Assembly (NCBI RefSeq): GCF_003002875.1 | Contig: NZ_PVTH01000004.1 | Span: 186,001-250,000, forward strand | Source of the DNA: Arcticibacter pallidicorallinus | GTDB taxonomy: Bacteria; Bacteroidota; Bacteroidia; Sphingobacteriales; Sphingobacteriaceae | Direction of reading: 5' to 3' | Length of the DNA: 64,000 nucleotides | Notes under the pieces: generated by a model | What the model was told of the DNA's origin: nothing | Databases searched by the model: none | The model's input: only the letters and a program-made list of their open reading frames with translations | Part shown: piece after piece, positions 21,757 to 30,591 of the stretch | Position numbering within the stretch: the first letter of the stretch is position 1 | Layout: every line of letters begins with the position of its first letter | Made by a program: the position numbers and the translations under genes

Positions 21757-23364
21757 ATGAAAAACGTAACAAAACTTGCATACATAACATCGCTTGCCCT
21801 GGCCCTTTCCTCAGGCTGTAAGCCTGAGCTAGAGCTCGTAAATCCGCAGGAACTTTCAACGGACACTTACTATAAAACCGCTGAACAGCTGGAAGCGTCA
21901 GTTATTCCGGCCTATCAAGCCATAGTGGGGAGAGTTCAGGGCGGCTATGGCCGATCTTTATATTACGAACTCCTTGCTCCCGGCGATGATTTTGATCATA
22001 CATTTAAATGGGAGCCGATGTATCAGGACACCTATAATACGCCCGCCAGTGATGGAATGGCATCAGGAACATGGAAAGATCTATGGAACGGCGTCTCTGC
22101 GTCGAATCTTGCAATTGACAGAATCACAAACTTTGAAGGTACTATTGATGAAGAACGCAAGAACCGACTTTTAGGCGAAGCTCACTTCCTCAGAGCTTTT
22201 CATTACATGCATCTTGCCGCCATGTTCGGCGAGACAGTGCCACTGATTGATAAGCCCGTTGCATCGGATGAAGACTATTATCCAACTAATTCAACCAAGG
22301 GCCAGGTTTATGCACTTATCATCAGCGACTTTACCAAAGCAGCGGAACTATTACCCCTGAGAAGTGCATTGTATGCTAATACGGCGCAGATTGGAAGAGC
22401 GACAAAAGGAGCTGCACAAGCTTATCTCGCCCGGGCGTATATGTACCGTCCTATTCTGGAAAGCGGTCAGCGTGCCGACTTTGCTGCAGCCGAGGCACAA
22501 CTTAAAAAGGTTATCGAAAGCAACGAATACAGATTGGTTGATCAGTTCAGAGATAATTTTCTGGAAACAAAAGAAAACAACGCCGAGTCTGTGTTCGAAG
22601 TTCAGATGTTCAACGGTCCTGGATGGTTGGGAGATGATATTTCCAGCTCATGGCGCTGGCAGGAAATCGGAATGTTTGACGGTACCGGAGGTGCTTGGTG
22701 GAACCTCGCACCAAATAAGAAGACCAACGATGAATTTGAACCTGGAGATCCGAGAAAGTTCATGACTCTTTGGTGTGAAAATGGAGCTTACTTTACCCAG
22801 TTGGATGGCAAAGTGACAAGCTATCAGGATTGGATTAAAAATCTGGCTACTAACAAAGACTTATTTGGTACAAGGAAATACTGTCCGGATGTGCAGGTGC
22901 CAGACATTGACAATGGAAACAACGACCGCTTGCTGAGATATTCAGACGTATATCTGATGTATGCTGAATGTCTTAATGAGAGAGGCGACGTTGCTGGAGC
23001 AAAAACGTATATCGATCTGGTAAGAAACCGGGCTAATAACGTCGTTCCGACAGAACAGCCTCATCTATGGTATCAGCGTTCACGAGGTACGATTCCTAAC
23101 GTGGACGGTCTGCTTGCCAAAGACACCACTATCAATGGGGTGAGGTTAAATAATATTAAAAATATTATTGCCCATGAGCGTTACGTTGAGTTTACGGGTG
23201 AATATCTTCGTTATTTCGATTTGCTTCGCTGGGGATTTGCAGATCCTCAATGGTTGGAGCCATTGAAGAAGTTAGGCTGGACCGAACGTTCCACCTACTA
23301 TCCATTCCCTCAAGCCGAACTGGATAACAACAAGAATCTCACAGGCAATGCCATGAACAATTAG
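21757..23364 (+). CDS. SusD/RagB-type glycan-binding lipoprotein
   Basis: A 535-residue surface lipoprotein with a lipobox LALSSGC at residues 15-21. The SusD N-terminal pattern follows (NPQELSTDTYYKTAEQLE), then tetratricopeptide-like helices (LGEAHFLRAFHYMHL) and the C-terminal RagB region with HERYVEFTGEYLRYFDLLRWG. It caps the SusC barrel and captures glycans at the cell surface. It is co-transcribed with susC. A strong terminator follows the stop codon by 14 bases. Confidence 0.94.
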   Translation: MKNVTKLAYITSLALALSSGCKPELELVNPQELSTDTYYKTAEQLEASVIPAYQAIVGRVQGGYGRSLYYELLAPGDDFDHTFKWEPMYQDTYNTPASDGMASGTWKDLWNGVSASNLAIDRITNFEGTIDEERKNRLLGEAHFLRAFHYMHLAAMFGETVPLIDKPVASDEDYYPTNSTKGQVYALIISDFTKAAELLPLRSALYANTAQIGRATKGAAQAYLARAYMYRPILESGQRADFAAAEAQLKKVIESNEYRLVDQFRDNFLETKENNAESVFEVQMFNGPGWLGDDISSSWRWQEIGMFDGTGGAWWNLAPNKKTNDEFEPGDPRKFMTLWCENGAYFTQLDGKVTSYQDWIKNLATNKDLFGTRKYCPDVQVPDIDNGNNDRLLRYSDVYLMYAECLNERGDVAGAKTYIDLVRNRANNVVPTEQPHLWYQRSRGTIPNVDGLLAKDTTINGVRLNNIKNIIAHERYVEFTGEYLRYFDLLRWGFADPQWLEPLKKLGWTERSTYYPFPQAELDNNKNLTGNAMNN

Positions 23365-23378
23365 ATTTTCGGAAAATC

Positions 23379-23422
23379 AAAAAGGGAAGGCGAGTGCGTT
23401 AACGCACTCGCCTTCCCTTTTT
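23379..23422. terminator. Perfect 22-bp palindrome, bidirectional terminator
   Basis: Bases 23379-23400 are the exact reverse complement of 23401-23422. The GC-rich core is flanked by an A-run on the left and a T-run on the right. It sits between the converging ends of susD and the hybrid regulator gene, so it can terminate transcripts from both sides. Confidence 0.85.
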
Positions 23423-23472
23423 GTAGCTATCGGCAATTTCTGTAATGAAGCCCTCCGACGCCGTCAAGTGCC

Positions 23473-26400
23473 TTACTCCGTCGGTTGCGTCTTTCTTCGA
23501 TTTGCTAAATACTCAGAGGGAACCATATTATATTTAGCCTTAAAGGACCTGGCAAAATAGTTCGGCGTTGAAAATCCTACATGGTAAGCAATTTGTGCGA
23601 TAGAGAGATCGCTTTGCTCCAACAAAACAATGGCTTTTTCGAGCTTGACAGACCGGATAAACTCAACAGGACTCATACCGGTTATTTCCAGGATCTTATT
23701 GTAGAGTGAAGCCCTACTCATCGAAAGATTTCGTGCCATGGCTTCAACCGAAAGCTGCGGGTTGTTTAGATTGTCTTCAATATAGAGAAGTACCCTTTTA
23801 ATGAGCTTCTCGTTCTCTGACTCTACTTCAGCAATTGTCGAAGACACCCTAACCTGCTTCGCATATGTTTCCTTTAATTTTTGGTTCAACGTAAGGAGAT
23901 TTTTCAATTTAACGTTCAAGACAGCGAAGTTAAACGGCTTGGTCATATAATCATTTGCTCCTGACTCAAGGCCTCTTATTTGCTCATCCTCGCCGGTTGA
24001 AGCGGTTAACAAAATTATCGGAATATGACTTGTCCTTTTATCTGACTTAATCTTTCTACTGAGTTCAATACCGTTCATTTCAGGCATGTTGACGTCGCAA
24101 ACTATGATATCAGGATGCATGGACAGAGCCCTTTGCCAGCCTTCTTTTCCATTGGTTGCCTCATAGATCTTGTACAATGACTTCAGATTATCTTTAATAT
24201 AAAATCTAAAATCGTCGTCGTCTTCTATAACGAGCACAGATGTGCCAGCTTCTGATAGCAGTTGAGCGGATTCGTGATTAATATCTGGTACTTCATCCAG
24301 ATTTGTCATTTGAGGCTGTTCACCTGGATCCAATGGTGTTTCTGAATCAAGTAATCTAAACGGAATAGACACGATAAAGCTACTTCCTCGCCCTACCTGA
24401 CTTTCGAGGCGTACAGTCCCTCCATGCATTTTAACAAACTCTTTCACAATCGACAGCCCAATACCTGTGCCCTGATTAAGTACAGAAGTTCCCGGATCAT
24501 GCTGAATAAACCTCTCAAATATTCGTTCTTGCACTTCCTGTGGAACACCGATTCCTGAATCAGACACAGTCATATTCAACACTATCCTATCCTCGGGTGA
24601 TTGGTGCTCTTCAGCTACAACTTTGAGTGTTATTGCACCGGCCTCCTGCGTAAACTTAAAGGCATTTGAGAGCAAATTGAAAAGTATACGCTCTACTTTG
24701 TCATGGTCAAAGAAGACGAATACAGCCGCAACACTAGATGAGAATGTAAAAGATATGTTTTTTCTCGAAGCGACATCTCCGAACGAATCAGCAACATCCT
24801 TTATAAAAGAAACAATATCCCCCCCTGAAAGATGAAGCCGTAGCTCCTGCTCCTCCATTTTCCGAAAATCAAGTAATTGATTCACCAGGTTCATGAGACG
24901 ACGGCCATTCCGCTTAATCATGTTGAGCTGAGTGGAATAGGCAGGCTCCTTGATTTTATCGATCAGTGTTTCAACAGGGCCGACGATAAGTGATAACGGC
25001 GTTCTAAACTCATGGCTTAGATTAGTCAAGAACTTGATCTTCATTAAATCCATCTGATGAAGGTGCTCCGCATGATGGCGTTCCTGCTCGATAAGCTGCC
25101 TGGCCGCCATCCGCTCTTTCTCCAGTGCGAACTTTGCTTCCAACCGTTTGATCCCTCGATGACGAAACCAAACGATCAAACCTGTTATACTAATTATGTA
25201 AAAAATATAAGCGTACACAGTGCGCCAGAACGGAGGAGAAACATGAATAATTACTGAGTGACCTTCTAAATTCCAAATGCCATCGTTGTTACTCGCTCTA
25301 ACTTCGAATATATACTCGCCGGGATCAAGATTCGTGTAGTAAGCGGTATGCTCCTTCCCTGCTTGAATCCAGTCTCTGTCTACACCCTTGAGCCGATATT
25401 CATACTTATTTTGCTCAGAAATTGTATAGTTTAAAGCAACAAAGCTGAGTGAAAAGTTATCTTTATGCTTGAGGTTTATTCGCTCTGAGAGTAATATTGA
25501 TTGCTTTATAGGTCCATCTTCCGAGGGGGTTACCGGTGCATTGTTTACCCTTAAATCTGTGAGAACTACTGCGGGAACGTTGCGATTCATTCTCAGCATG
25601 GAAGGATCAAAATAATTAAATCCTTCTTGTCCGCCAAAGAATACGGCACCATTCGGTAAACAAATGCCGGCCCCCAGAACAAATGGGCTATTCTGGAGTC
25701 CGTTATGATGCGTATAGTTTTTGAAAACATGGCTTACTGGATCAAAACTGCTTATTCCGATATTGGTGCTCAACCAAATTTTTCCCTTTTTATCTTCAAC
25801 AATTTTTTGAACCACATCATTTGCCAGTCCATCTTTCTCCGAATAACTAATAAATCGGCCTGTTTTTGGATTTAACAGGCTAAGTCCCCCTCCATAAGTA
25901 CCTACCCAGATATTGCCCTTTTTATCTTCATGAATAGTAGTGATATAATTTGTTGGTAACCCACTCTTCTCTCTTGTGTAGAAACTGAACTTCTTTGTTG
26001 ACTGGTTCCATAGGGAGATACCTCCTCCAAAAGACCCAATCCACATGTTCCCGGCCCTATCGACTGTAAGCGCCCTGATAACAGGGTGCGAAGGATGATT
26101 CACATCCTCCACATTCTGCGGGTTATTGAGTAATTTCTCGATTCGGCCCGTATTAGGATTATAGCGATTTACACCTCCTCCGTTAGTGCCTATCCAGACG
26201 AAACCATCTTTGTCCTCCTGAATACAAAACACATCGCTGAAGTTCAGATCTGCCTGCCCATTTCCTTTGACATAATGTCGGCGACTGCCCGTGTTAAGGT
26301 CGACTACATGTACCCCGTCCAGAAAGGTTCCGATCCATAGCTTTTTATCTTTAGTAATCTCAAGAGCCAGCACCGACAGCGCATTATTATTCCTTGTGTT

Positions 26401-27633
26401 GGCATTTGATAAAATGGAGAAATGCGAAACATGGCCGTTTAGGGGATTAAATAAGTCAACACCCCCACCATCTGTACCAACAAATACCCCTTTGCCCGGA
26501 TAATCAGCAAATGAAGTTACCACAGGTGCACTTAACCCCTCAGAATCGAAAGGATTGCTTTCTACACGTTTGAACCGCGTAAAATTGGGATCGTACTTAC
26601 TAACGCCACCCTGGAACGTACCGACCCAGCTGATTCCATGTTCATCAAAGCAAATTGATCTAATAGATTTTGCTTTCAGACTATTCTCGTCACGACGATT
26701 TGCGCGGTATTTATAGACCAGTCCACTGTCAATGCTCACCACATTCAGGCCCTCCTCTGTTCCTAGCCATACAAGTCCATTTTTGGCGACTTTAACAGCA
26801 TAAATAATATCGCTGCTAATTCCGGCGGGGCTACCGTTGCTCTTATTGAGCGTTTTAATCATTTCCCCCTTGGAACCGAGAACATGTAGCCCTCCCTGGG
26901 TTCCGGCGAGAAGATGTCCTTTCTTATCCTCACTAAGAGACAGAACAAACGCTGGAAACTGAATTGCCGGTCCGTTTTTTGCATATAAGAATCTCGTAAA
27001 GCTATCATTGTTCCTGTTGTATCGATATAGACCCGCATCGGTCCCAACCCACATTGTTCCTCTTGAATCTTTAAATACAGAAGTGACGGTATTGGTGTTC
27101 AGCCTGCCACGTTTATTGCTGTACTGATAAACCGCTTTTATTTTGCGGGTTTTCCGATCCACGACATATAAGCCACTGTAAGATGCAATCCAAATATTCC
27201 CTCTGCCATCTTCCGACACTGAGTTAACCGCAACTCCCAAGGCGATTTGATTATACTTACTTAGTTCGATAAATTCATCCCTATTACGGTCGTATATAGT
27301 AACCGAACCACCGTTTGTCGCAACCCACAAAGACCCTTCGGAATCTTCAAAAAGAGACGTTACATGATTTGCAGGCAACGATGCCGAACTTCCATTAACG
27401 TGCCTGTAAACTTTAAAGGTAGTGCCGTCAAAGCGATTAAGACCATCATCGGTAGCAATCCAAAGAAAGCCGAAACGGTCCTTATGTATAGCGAAGACTG
27501 TATTTGAGGATAGGCCATCCCTGGAGGTAAATGTAGTAAAGCTGAGATCCGGTCTTGCCCCGAACAATTGCGCAGACAAGATCAAACCCAAAGACAATAG
27601 GGCGGTCCTTATTGAAAACAATTTATTCCACAT
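23473..27633 (-). CDS. Hybrid two-component system sensor/regulator of the polysaccharide locus
   Basis: A 1386-residue one-protein two-component system. Its order is: signal peptide (1-26), about a dozen Reg_prop propeller repeats forming the periplasmic sensor (~30-720), a Y_Y_Y domain (~745-805), one membrane helix (~815-835), a HisKA domain with the phospho-accepting His874 in NLSHEFRTPL, and an HATPase with NAFKF, DSGIGVP and GTGIGLSIV. A receiver domain has phospho-acceptor Asp1180 in CDVNMPEMNG, and an AraC-type DNA-binding domain covers the last ~110 residues. Such proteins bind an oligosaccharide in the periplasm and switch on the adjacent susCD and hydrolase genes. It converges with susD. 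All catalytic motifs appear intact. Confidence 0.95.
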   Translation of the reverse strand: MWNKLFSIRTALLSLGLILSAQLFGARPDLSFTTFTSRDGLSSNTVFAIHKDRFGFLWIATDDGLNRFDGTTFKVYRHVNGSSASLPANHVTSLFEDSEGSLWVATNGGSVTIYDRNRDEFIELSKYNQIALGVAVNSVSEDGRGNIWIASYSGLYVVDRKTRKIKAVYQYSNKRGRLNTNTVTSVFKDSRGTMWVGTDAGLYRYNRNNDSFTRFLYAKNGPAIQFPAFVLSLSEDKKGHLLAGTQGGLHVLGSKGEMIKTLNKSNGSPAGISSDIIYAVKVAKNGLVWLGTEEGLNVVSIDSGLVYKYRANRRDENSLKAKSIRSICFDEHGISWVGTFQGGVSKYDPNFTRFKRVESNPFDSEGLSAPVVTSFADYPGKGVFVGTDGGGVDLFNPLNGHVSHFSILSNANTRNNNALSVLALEITKDKKLWIGTFLDGVHVVDLNTGSRRHYVKGNGQADLNFSDVFCIQEDKDGFVWIGTNGGGVNRYNPNTGRIEKLLNNPQNVEDVNHPSHPVIRALTVDRAGNMWIGSFGGGISLWNQSTKKFSFYTREKSGLPTNYITTIHEDKKGNIWVGTYGGGLSLLNPKTGRFISYSEKDGLANDVVQKIVEDKKGKIWLSTNIGISSFDPVSHVFKNYTHHNGLQNSPFVLGAGICLPNGAVFFGGQEGFNYFDPSMLRMNRNVPAVVLTDLRVNNAPVTPSEDGPIKQSILLSERINLKHKDNFSLSFVALNYTISEQNKYEYRLKGVDRDWIQAGKEHTAYYTNLDPGEYIFEVRASNNDGIWNLEGHSVIIHVSPPFWRTVYAYIFYIISITGLIVWFRHRGIKRLEAKFALEKERMAARQLIEQERHHAEHLHQMDLMKIKFLTNLSHEFRTPLSLIVGPVETLIDKIKEPAYSTQLNMIKRNGRRLMNLVNQLLDFRKMEEQELRLHLSGGDIVSFIKDVADSFGDVASRKNISFTFSSSVAAVFVFFDHDKVERILFNLLSNAFKFTQEAGAITLKVVAEEHQSPEDRIVLNMTVSDSGIGVPQEVQERIFERFIQHDPGTSVLNQGTGIGLSIVKEFVKMHGGTVRLESQVGRGSSFIVSIPFRLLDSETPLDPGEQPQMTNLDEVPDINHESAQLLSEAGTSVLVIEDDDDFRFYIKDNLKSLYKIYEATNGKEGWQRALSMHPDIIVCDVNMPEMNGIELSRKIKSDKRTSHIPIILLTASTGEDEQIRGLESGANDYMTKPFNFAVLNVKLKNLLTLNQKLKETYAKQVRVSSTIAEVESENEKLIKRVLLYIEDNLNNPQLSVEAMARNLSMSRASLYNKILEITGMSPVEFIRSVKLEKAIVLLEQSDLSIAQIAYHVGFSTPNYFARSFKAKYNMVPSEYLANRRKTQPTE

Positions 27634-27842
27634 GTAGAGGTGTTATCGATATAACTGGTTTTTATAAAGTTAAACATCCTCATAGAAAACCCCAAACGAT
27701 CTCCTGGAATTAATTTGCTATTTATTGGTGAAGTAACTGGTTGACTTCAATGCGTACTAACCTCCAGTATCCACTTCTTAACGTTCTCTTTCGCCGAACA
27801 AACTTCTTAAGCTCCGCCAAACCTGAAGTCAAGAACCCTAGA

Positions 27843-27880
27843 AATAACAAGACCCCTCTTAATATGAATAAGAGGGGTCT
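27843..27880 (-). terminator. Terminator of the tRNA-Leu gene
   Basis: A perfect 11-bp stem (27850-27860 with 27870-27880) surrounds a 9-nt loop. On the minus strand it is followed by a T-rich stretch. It lies 13 bases beyond the 3' end of the tRNA. The rest of the 27634-27893 gap, upstream of the hybrid regulator gene, shows no other recognisable element. Confidence 0.75.
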
Positions 27881-27893
27881 CTATCGTCAATCG

Positions 27894-27973
27894 TACCCAG
27901 CGCCGGAGTCGAACCGGCACGGTTTCCCACAGGTGTTTGAGACCAGCGCGTCTACCAATTCCGCCAGCTGGGC
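27894..27973 (-). tRNA. tRNA-Leu, anticodon CAA
   Basis: The minus strand folds into a class II tRNA of 80 nt. It has acceptor GCCCAGC/GCTGGGT, a D-arm with AATTGGTAGA, anticodon loop CTCAAAC (anticodon CAA, reads UUG), a short variable arm GGGAAACC, and a T-arm GCCGG-TTCGACT-CCGGC. The discriminator is A, as expected for leucine. Oddities are a G1-U72 wobble and a U-U mismatch at the second pair of the anticodon stem (28/42). The 3' CCA is not encoded. Confidence 0.9.
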
Positions 27974-27993
27974 ATTCCTTCGTTAACGGGATG

Positions 27994-28024
27994 CAAATCT
28001 ATTTATTACACCTGATATTTACAA
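27994..28024 (-). promoter_or_regulatory. Promoter of tRNA-Leu
   Basis: On the minus strand a perfect TAnnTTTG box (TAGATTTG, 28001-27994) lies 20 bases upstream of the mature tRNA 5' end. A TTG at 28024-28022 is 20 bases further upstream. The spacing fits a Bacteroidota -33/-7 promoter with a leader of roughly 15 bases. Confidence 0.55.
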
Positions 28025-28069
28025 CAAAAAAATAGAATATGTTGAGCAGCTTGATACTCAGTAAAATAA

Positions 28070-29392
28070 CTAATTAAGCACATATTTAAAAATATCATTA
28101 CCCAGTACAAACACCATCAAAGCAACGATAATGACAAAACCTACTAACTGAGCACGCTCCATGAACTTATCGCTCAGCGGACTTCCCTTTACCATTTCAA
28201 TAATTAGAAAAACTGCATGTCCACCATCCAATGCAGGAATAGGCAACAGATTCATCAATGCCAAAGCCATAGAAAGGAGTCCAACCAGGGTCCAAAACTT
28301 CAGCCAGTTTACTTCTGCACCAAACATATTGGCTATACCTACAGGTCCCGTAAATGCCTTTTGTGCCTTAACCTGCCCCGTAACAACTTTACCTATACCT
28401 TTGGCATTGTCCGTGAACATGCCCCAGGCCTTGGAAGCACCTATAGGTAAAGAAGCCCATAATCCATGATCCAGACTTTCCGTCGGAACATTCATATCGA
28501 GTGAAACACCAATAGTTCCTTCTTCGCCAACAACAGGCATTAAAGTTACCACCTGCCTATTGCGATAGACATTAACATTGATTTTATTGTTCTTTCTCGC
28601 CATCAACTGTTGCTGGAACTCATCAAAATAAGTGATCTGCTTTCCGTTTACACTCAATATGCTATCACCTTTTTCAAAACCTGCCGCCGCGGCCTTACTG
28701 CCGGGCAGTACCTCTGCTACACGGCTTATTGAGGTCCTGGGCTGAACAAATTCAGTTACTCCATGATCAGCAACTTCATCAAGGATATTTCCAGGAACGT
28801 GTATATCCTTGGATTCTCCATTTCTTAATATACTTAGGGTGCCTCCTCCCATTAACACTTTGGAGCTGGTTATTTCGTCAAACCTAACCACTTTAGCCCC
28901 ATTAACGGCAACGATACGATCTCCTGTTTCAATTCCGATGGCTTTACCTACTTTTCCTGGAACGACTCCGCTGACAAGCTTATCATTGGGGATATAGGTC
29001 TCTCCCGTTTTGAAAGTAAGCATCCAGAAGATAAACATTCCCAGAACGATATTTACTGCTACGCCTCCCAACATCACAATCAGGCGTTGCCAGGCTGGCT
29101 TTGAACGGAACTCCCAGGGCTGTGGCGGGCCGGCAAGTTGATCTGTATCCATCGATTCATCAATCATTCCGGCGATCTTCACGTAACCACCAAGTGGCAG
29201 CCATCCCATACCATATTCGCATCCTTTATACTTAAAACTAAAAAGCTTAAACCCCCAGGCGTCAAAGAATAAGTAGAACTTTTCAACCTTTATACCAAAA
29301 GCACGGGCTGCGAAAAAATGACCTGCCTCGTGTAGTATAATCAATATTGATAGGCCCAGCAAAAGCTGGCCCGTCATAACCAATCCATCCAT
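28070..29392 (-). CDS. rseP: Site-2 intramembrane zinc protease RseP
   Basis: A 440-residue M50 family protease of the inner membrane. The zinc motif HEAGH is at residues 21-25 in the first membrane helix. Two periplasmic PDZ domains lie around 125-200 and 205-285. The C-terminal membrane part carries the second metal-ligand motif NLLPIPALDGGH. The family cleaves anti-sigma factors and leftover signal peptides within the membrane. It is the last gene of the run that starts at 39410 and follows dxr by 30 bases, a common neighbourhood for rseP. Confidence 0.94.
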   Translation of the reverse strand: MDGLVMTGQLLLGLSILIILHEAGHFFAARAFGIKVEKFYLFFDAWGFKLFSFKYKGCEYGMGWLPLGGYVKIAGMIDESMDTDQLAGPPQPWEFRSKPAWQRLIVMLGGVAVNIVLGMFIFWMLTFKTGETYIPNDKLVSGVVPGKVGKAIGIETGDRIVAVNGAKVVRFDEITSSKVLMGGGTLSILRNGESKDIHVPGNILDEVADHGVTEFVQPRTSISRVAEVLPGSKAAAAGFEKGDSILSVNGKQITYFDEFQQQLMARKNNKINVNVYRNRQVVTLMPVVGEEGTIGVSLDMNVPTESLDHGLWASLPIGASKAWGMFTDNAKGIGKVVTGQVKAQKAFTGPVGIANMFGAEVNWLKFWTLVGLLSMALALMNLLPIPALDGGHAVFLIIEMVKGSPLSDKFMERAQLVGFVIIVALMVFVLGNDIFKYVLN

Positions 29393-29422
29393 AGTACTTA
29401 TAAAATCTATTAGAATAATTCT

Positions 29423-30577
29423 TTAATAATTTGTTACCAACTGACTGGCAAACTTCCTCGTTTCCGCATCCGTCTCAATGAAATCGTCTAAATTCGGATC
29501 ACGAATATAGGAAACTTCGCTCATACACTTTTCGATGACGTCACTCATCTCCAGAAAACCTAGTCGATCAGTAAGGAATGCCTGAACAACAATTTCATTT
29601 GCAGCATTAAGTACACAAGGGCTGTTACCTCCCCTTGCCATTGCGTCAAAAGCAAATCCAAGGTTGCGGAAAGTTCGGCGATCTGGCTGCTCGAACGTCA
29701 TTTCAGTATGTTTCAAGAAATCAAAACGTGGAAAAGTGTTTAATATTCTGTCAGGATACCCAAGTGCATATTGAATCGGAAGCTTCATGTCGGGTAAACC
29801 CATCTGCGCTTTCATAGATCCGTCCTGAAACTGAACGATGGAATGGATGATAGACTGGGGATGTACAATAACATCAATCTGTGCCGGTTCCAAGTCAAAG
29901 AGCCACTTAGCTTCTATGACCTCCAGACCTTTATTCATCAAAGAAGCAGAGTCAATGGTAATTTTAGCTCCCATAACCCAATTCGGATGCTTAAGCGCCT
30001 GAACCTTAGTTACTGAAGTAAGAAATTCTCTACTCTTCCCTCTGAACGGTCCCCCTGATGCGGTGAGATAAATTTTCTCAATCCTATTCCCTTGCTCTCC
30101 CTGCAAACATTGAAATATTGCTGAGTGTTCAGAATCCACCGGCAGAATGGATACTTGATACTTCTTAGCCAGAGCATTCACAAGCTCGCCTGCCACAACC
30201 AAGGTCTCTTTGTTTGCCAGAGCGATATGTTTTCCAGCCTGGATTGCCGCTATAGTAGGTCTCAGACCGCAAAAGCCAACAACAGCAGTCAATACCACGT
30301 CTATCACGGGATGCTGAACAACTTCTGTCAACGCTTGCTCGCCGGCAAAAACCTCTATCCCCAATCCTTCGAGAGCCGAACGTACTTCGTCGTACTTCCG
30401 CTCGTCCCCAATAACCACTTGTAAGGGCTTGAATTCCCGCGCCTGCTCAATAAGCAACCCGGCATTATTCCCCGCAGTCAACACCGAAACTTTAAACCGG
30501 CCAGGGTTATCCCTGATCACTTCAAGAGCCTGGGTACCAATGCTGCCAGACGATCCTAATATTGCTATATGTTTCAA
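29423..30577 (-). CDS. dxr: 1-deoxy-D-xylulose 5-phosphate reductoisomerase
   Basis: This cytosolic enzyme of the MEP isoprenoid pathway converts 1-deoxy-D-xylulose 5-phosphate to 2-C-methyl-D-erythritol 4-phosphate using NADPH. Its 384 residues match the family length. Visible motifs are the NADPH-binding ILGSSGSIGTQALEV at residues 5-19, ALANKETLVVAGE, the metal-binding PVDSEHSAIFQCL, and TASGGPFRG. The gene lies between a GH3-family gene and rseP with short gaps. Confidence 0.95.
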   Translation of the reverse strand: MKHIAILGSSGSIGTQALEVIRDNPGRFKVSVLTAGNNAGLLIEQAREFKPLQVVIGDERKYDEVRSALEGLGIEVFAGEQALTEVVQHPVIDVVLTAVVGFCGLRPTIAAIQAGKHIALANKETLVVAGELVNALAKKYQVSILPVDSEHSAIFQCLQGEQGNRIEKIYLTASGGPFRGKSREFLTSVTKVQALKHPNWVMGAKITIDSASLMNKGLEVIEAKWLFDLEPAQIDVIVHPQSIIHSIVQFQDGSMKAQMGLPDMKLPIQYALGYPDRILNTFPRFDFLKHTEMTFEQPDRRTFRNLGFAFDAMARGGNSPCVLNAANEIVVQAFLTDRLGFLEMSDVIEKCMSEVSYIRDPNLDDFIETDAETRKFASQLVTNY

Positions 30578-30591
30578 GTGTAATAATTCTA

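Noticed and set aside
27741-27986. An 81-residue open frame on the plus strand
   Set aside because: It runs antisense through the tRNA-Leu gene and its terminator hairpin; no family resemblance is seen.
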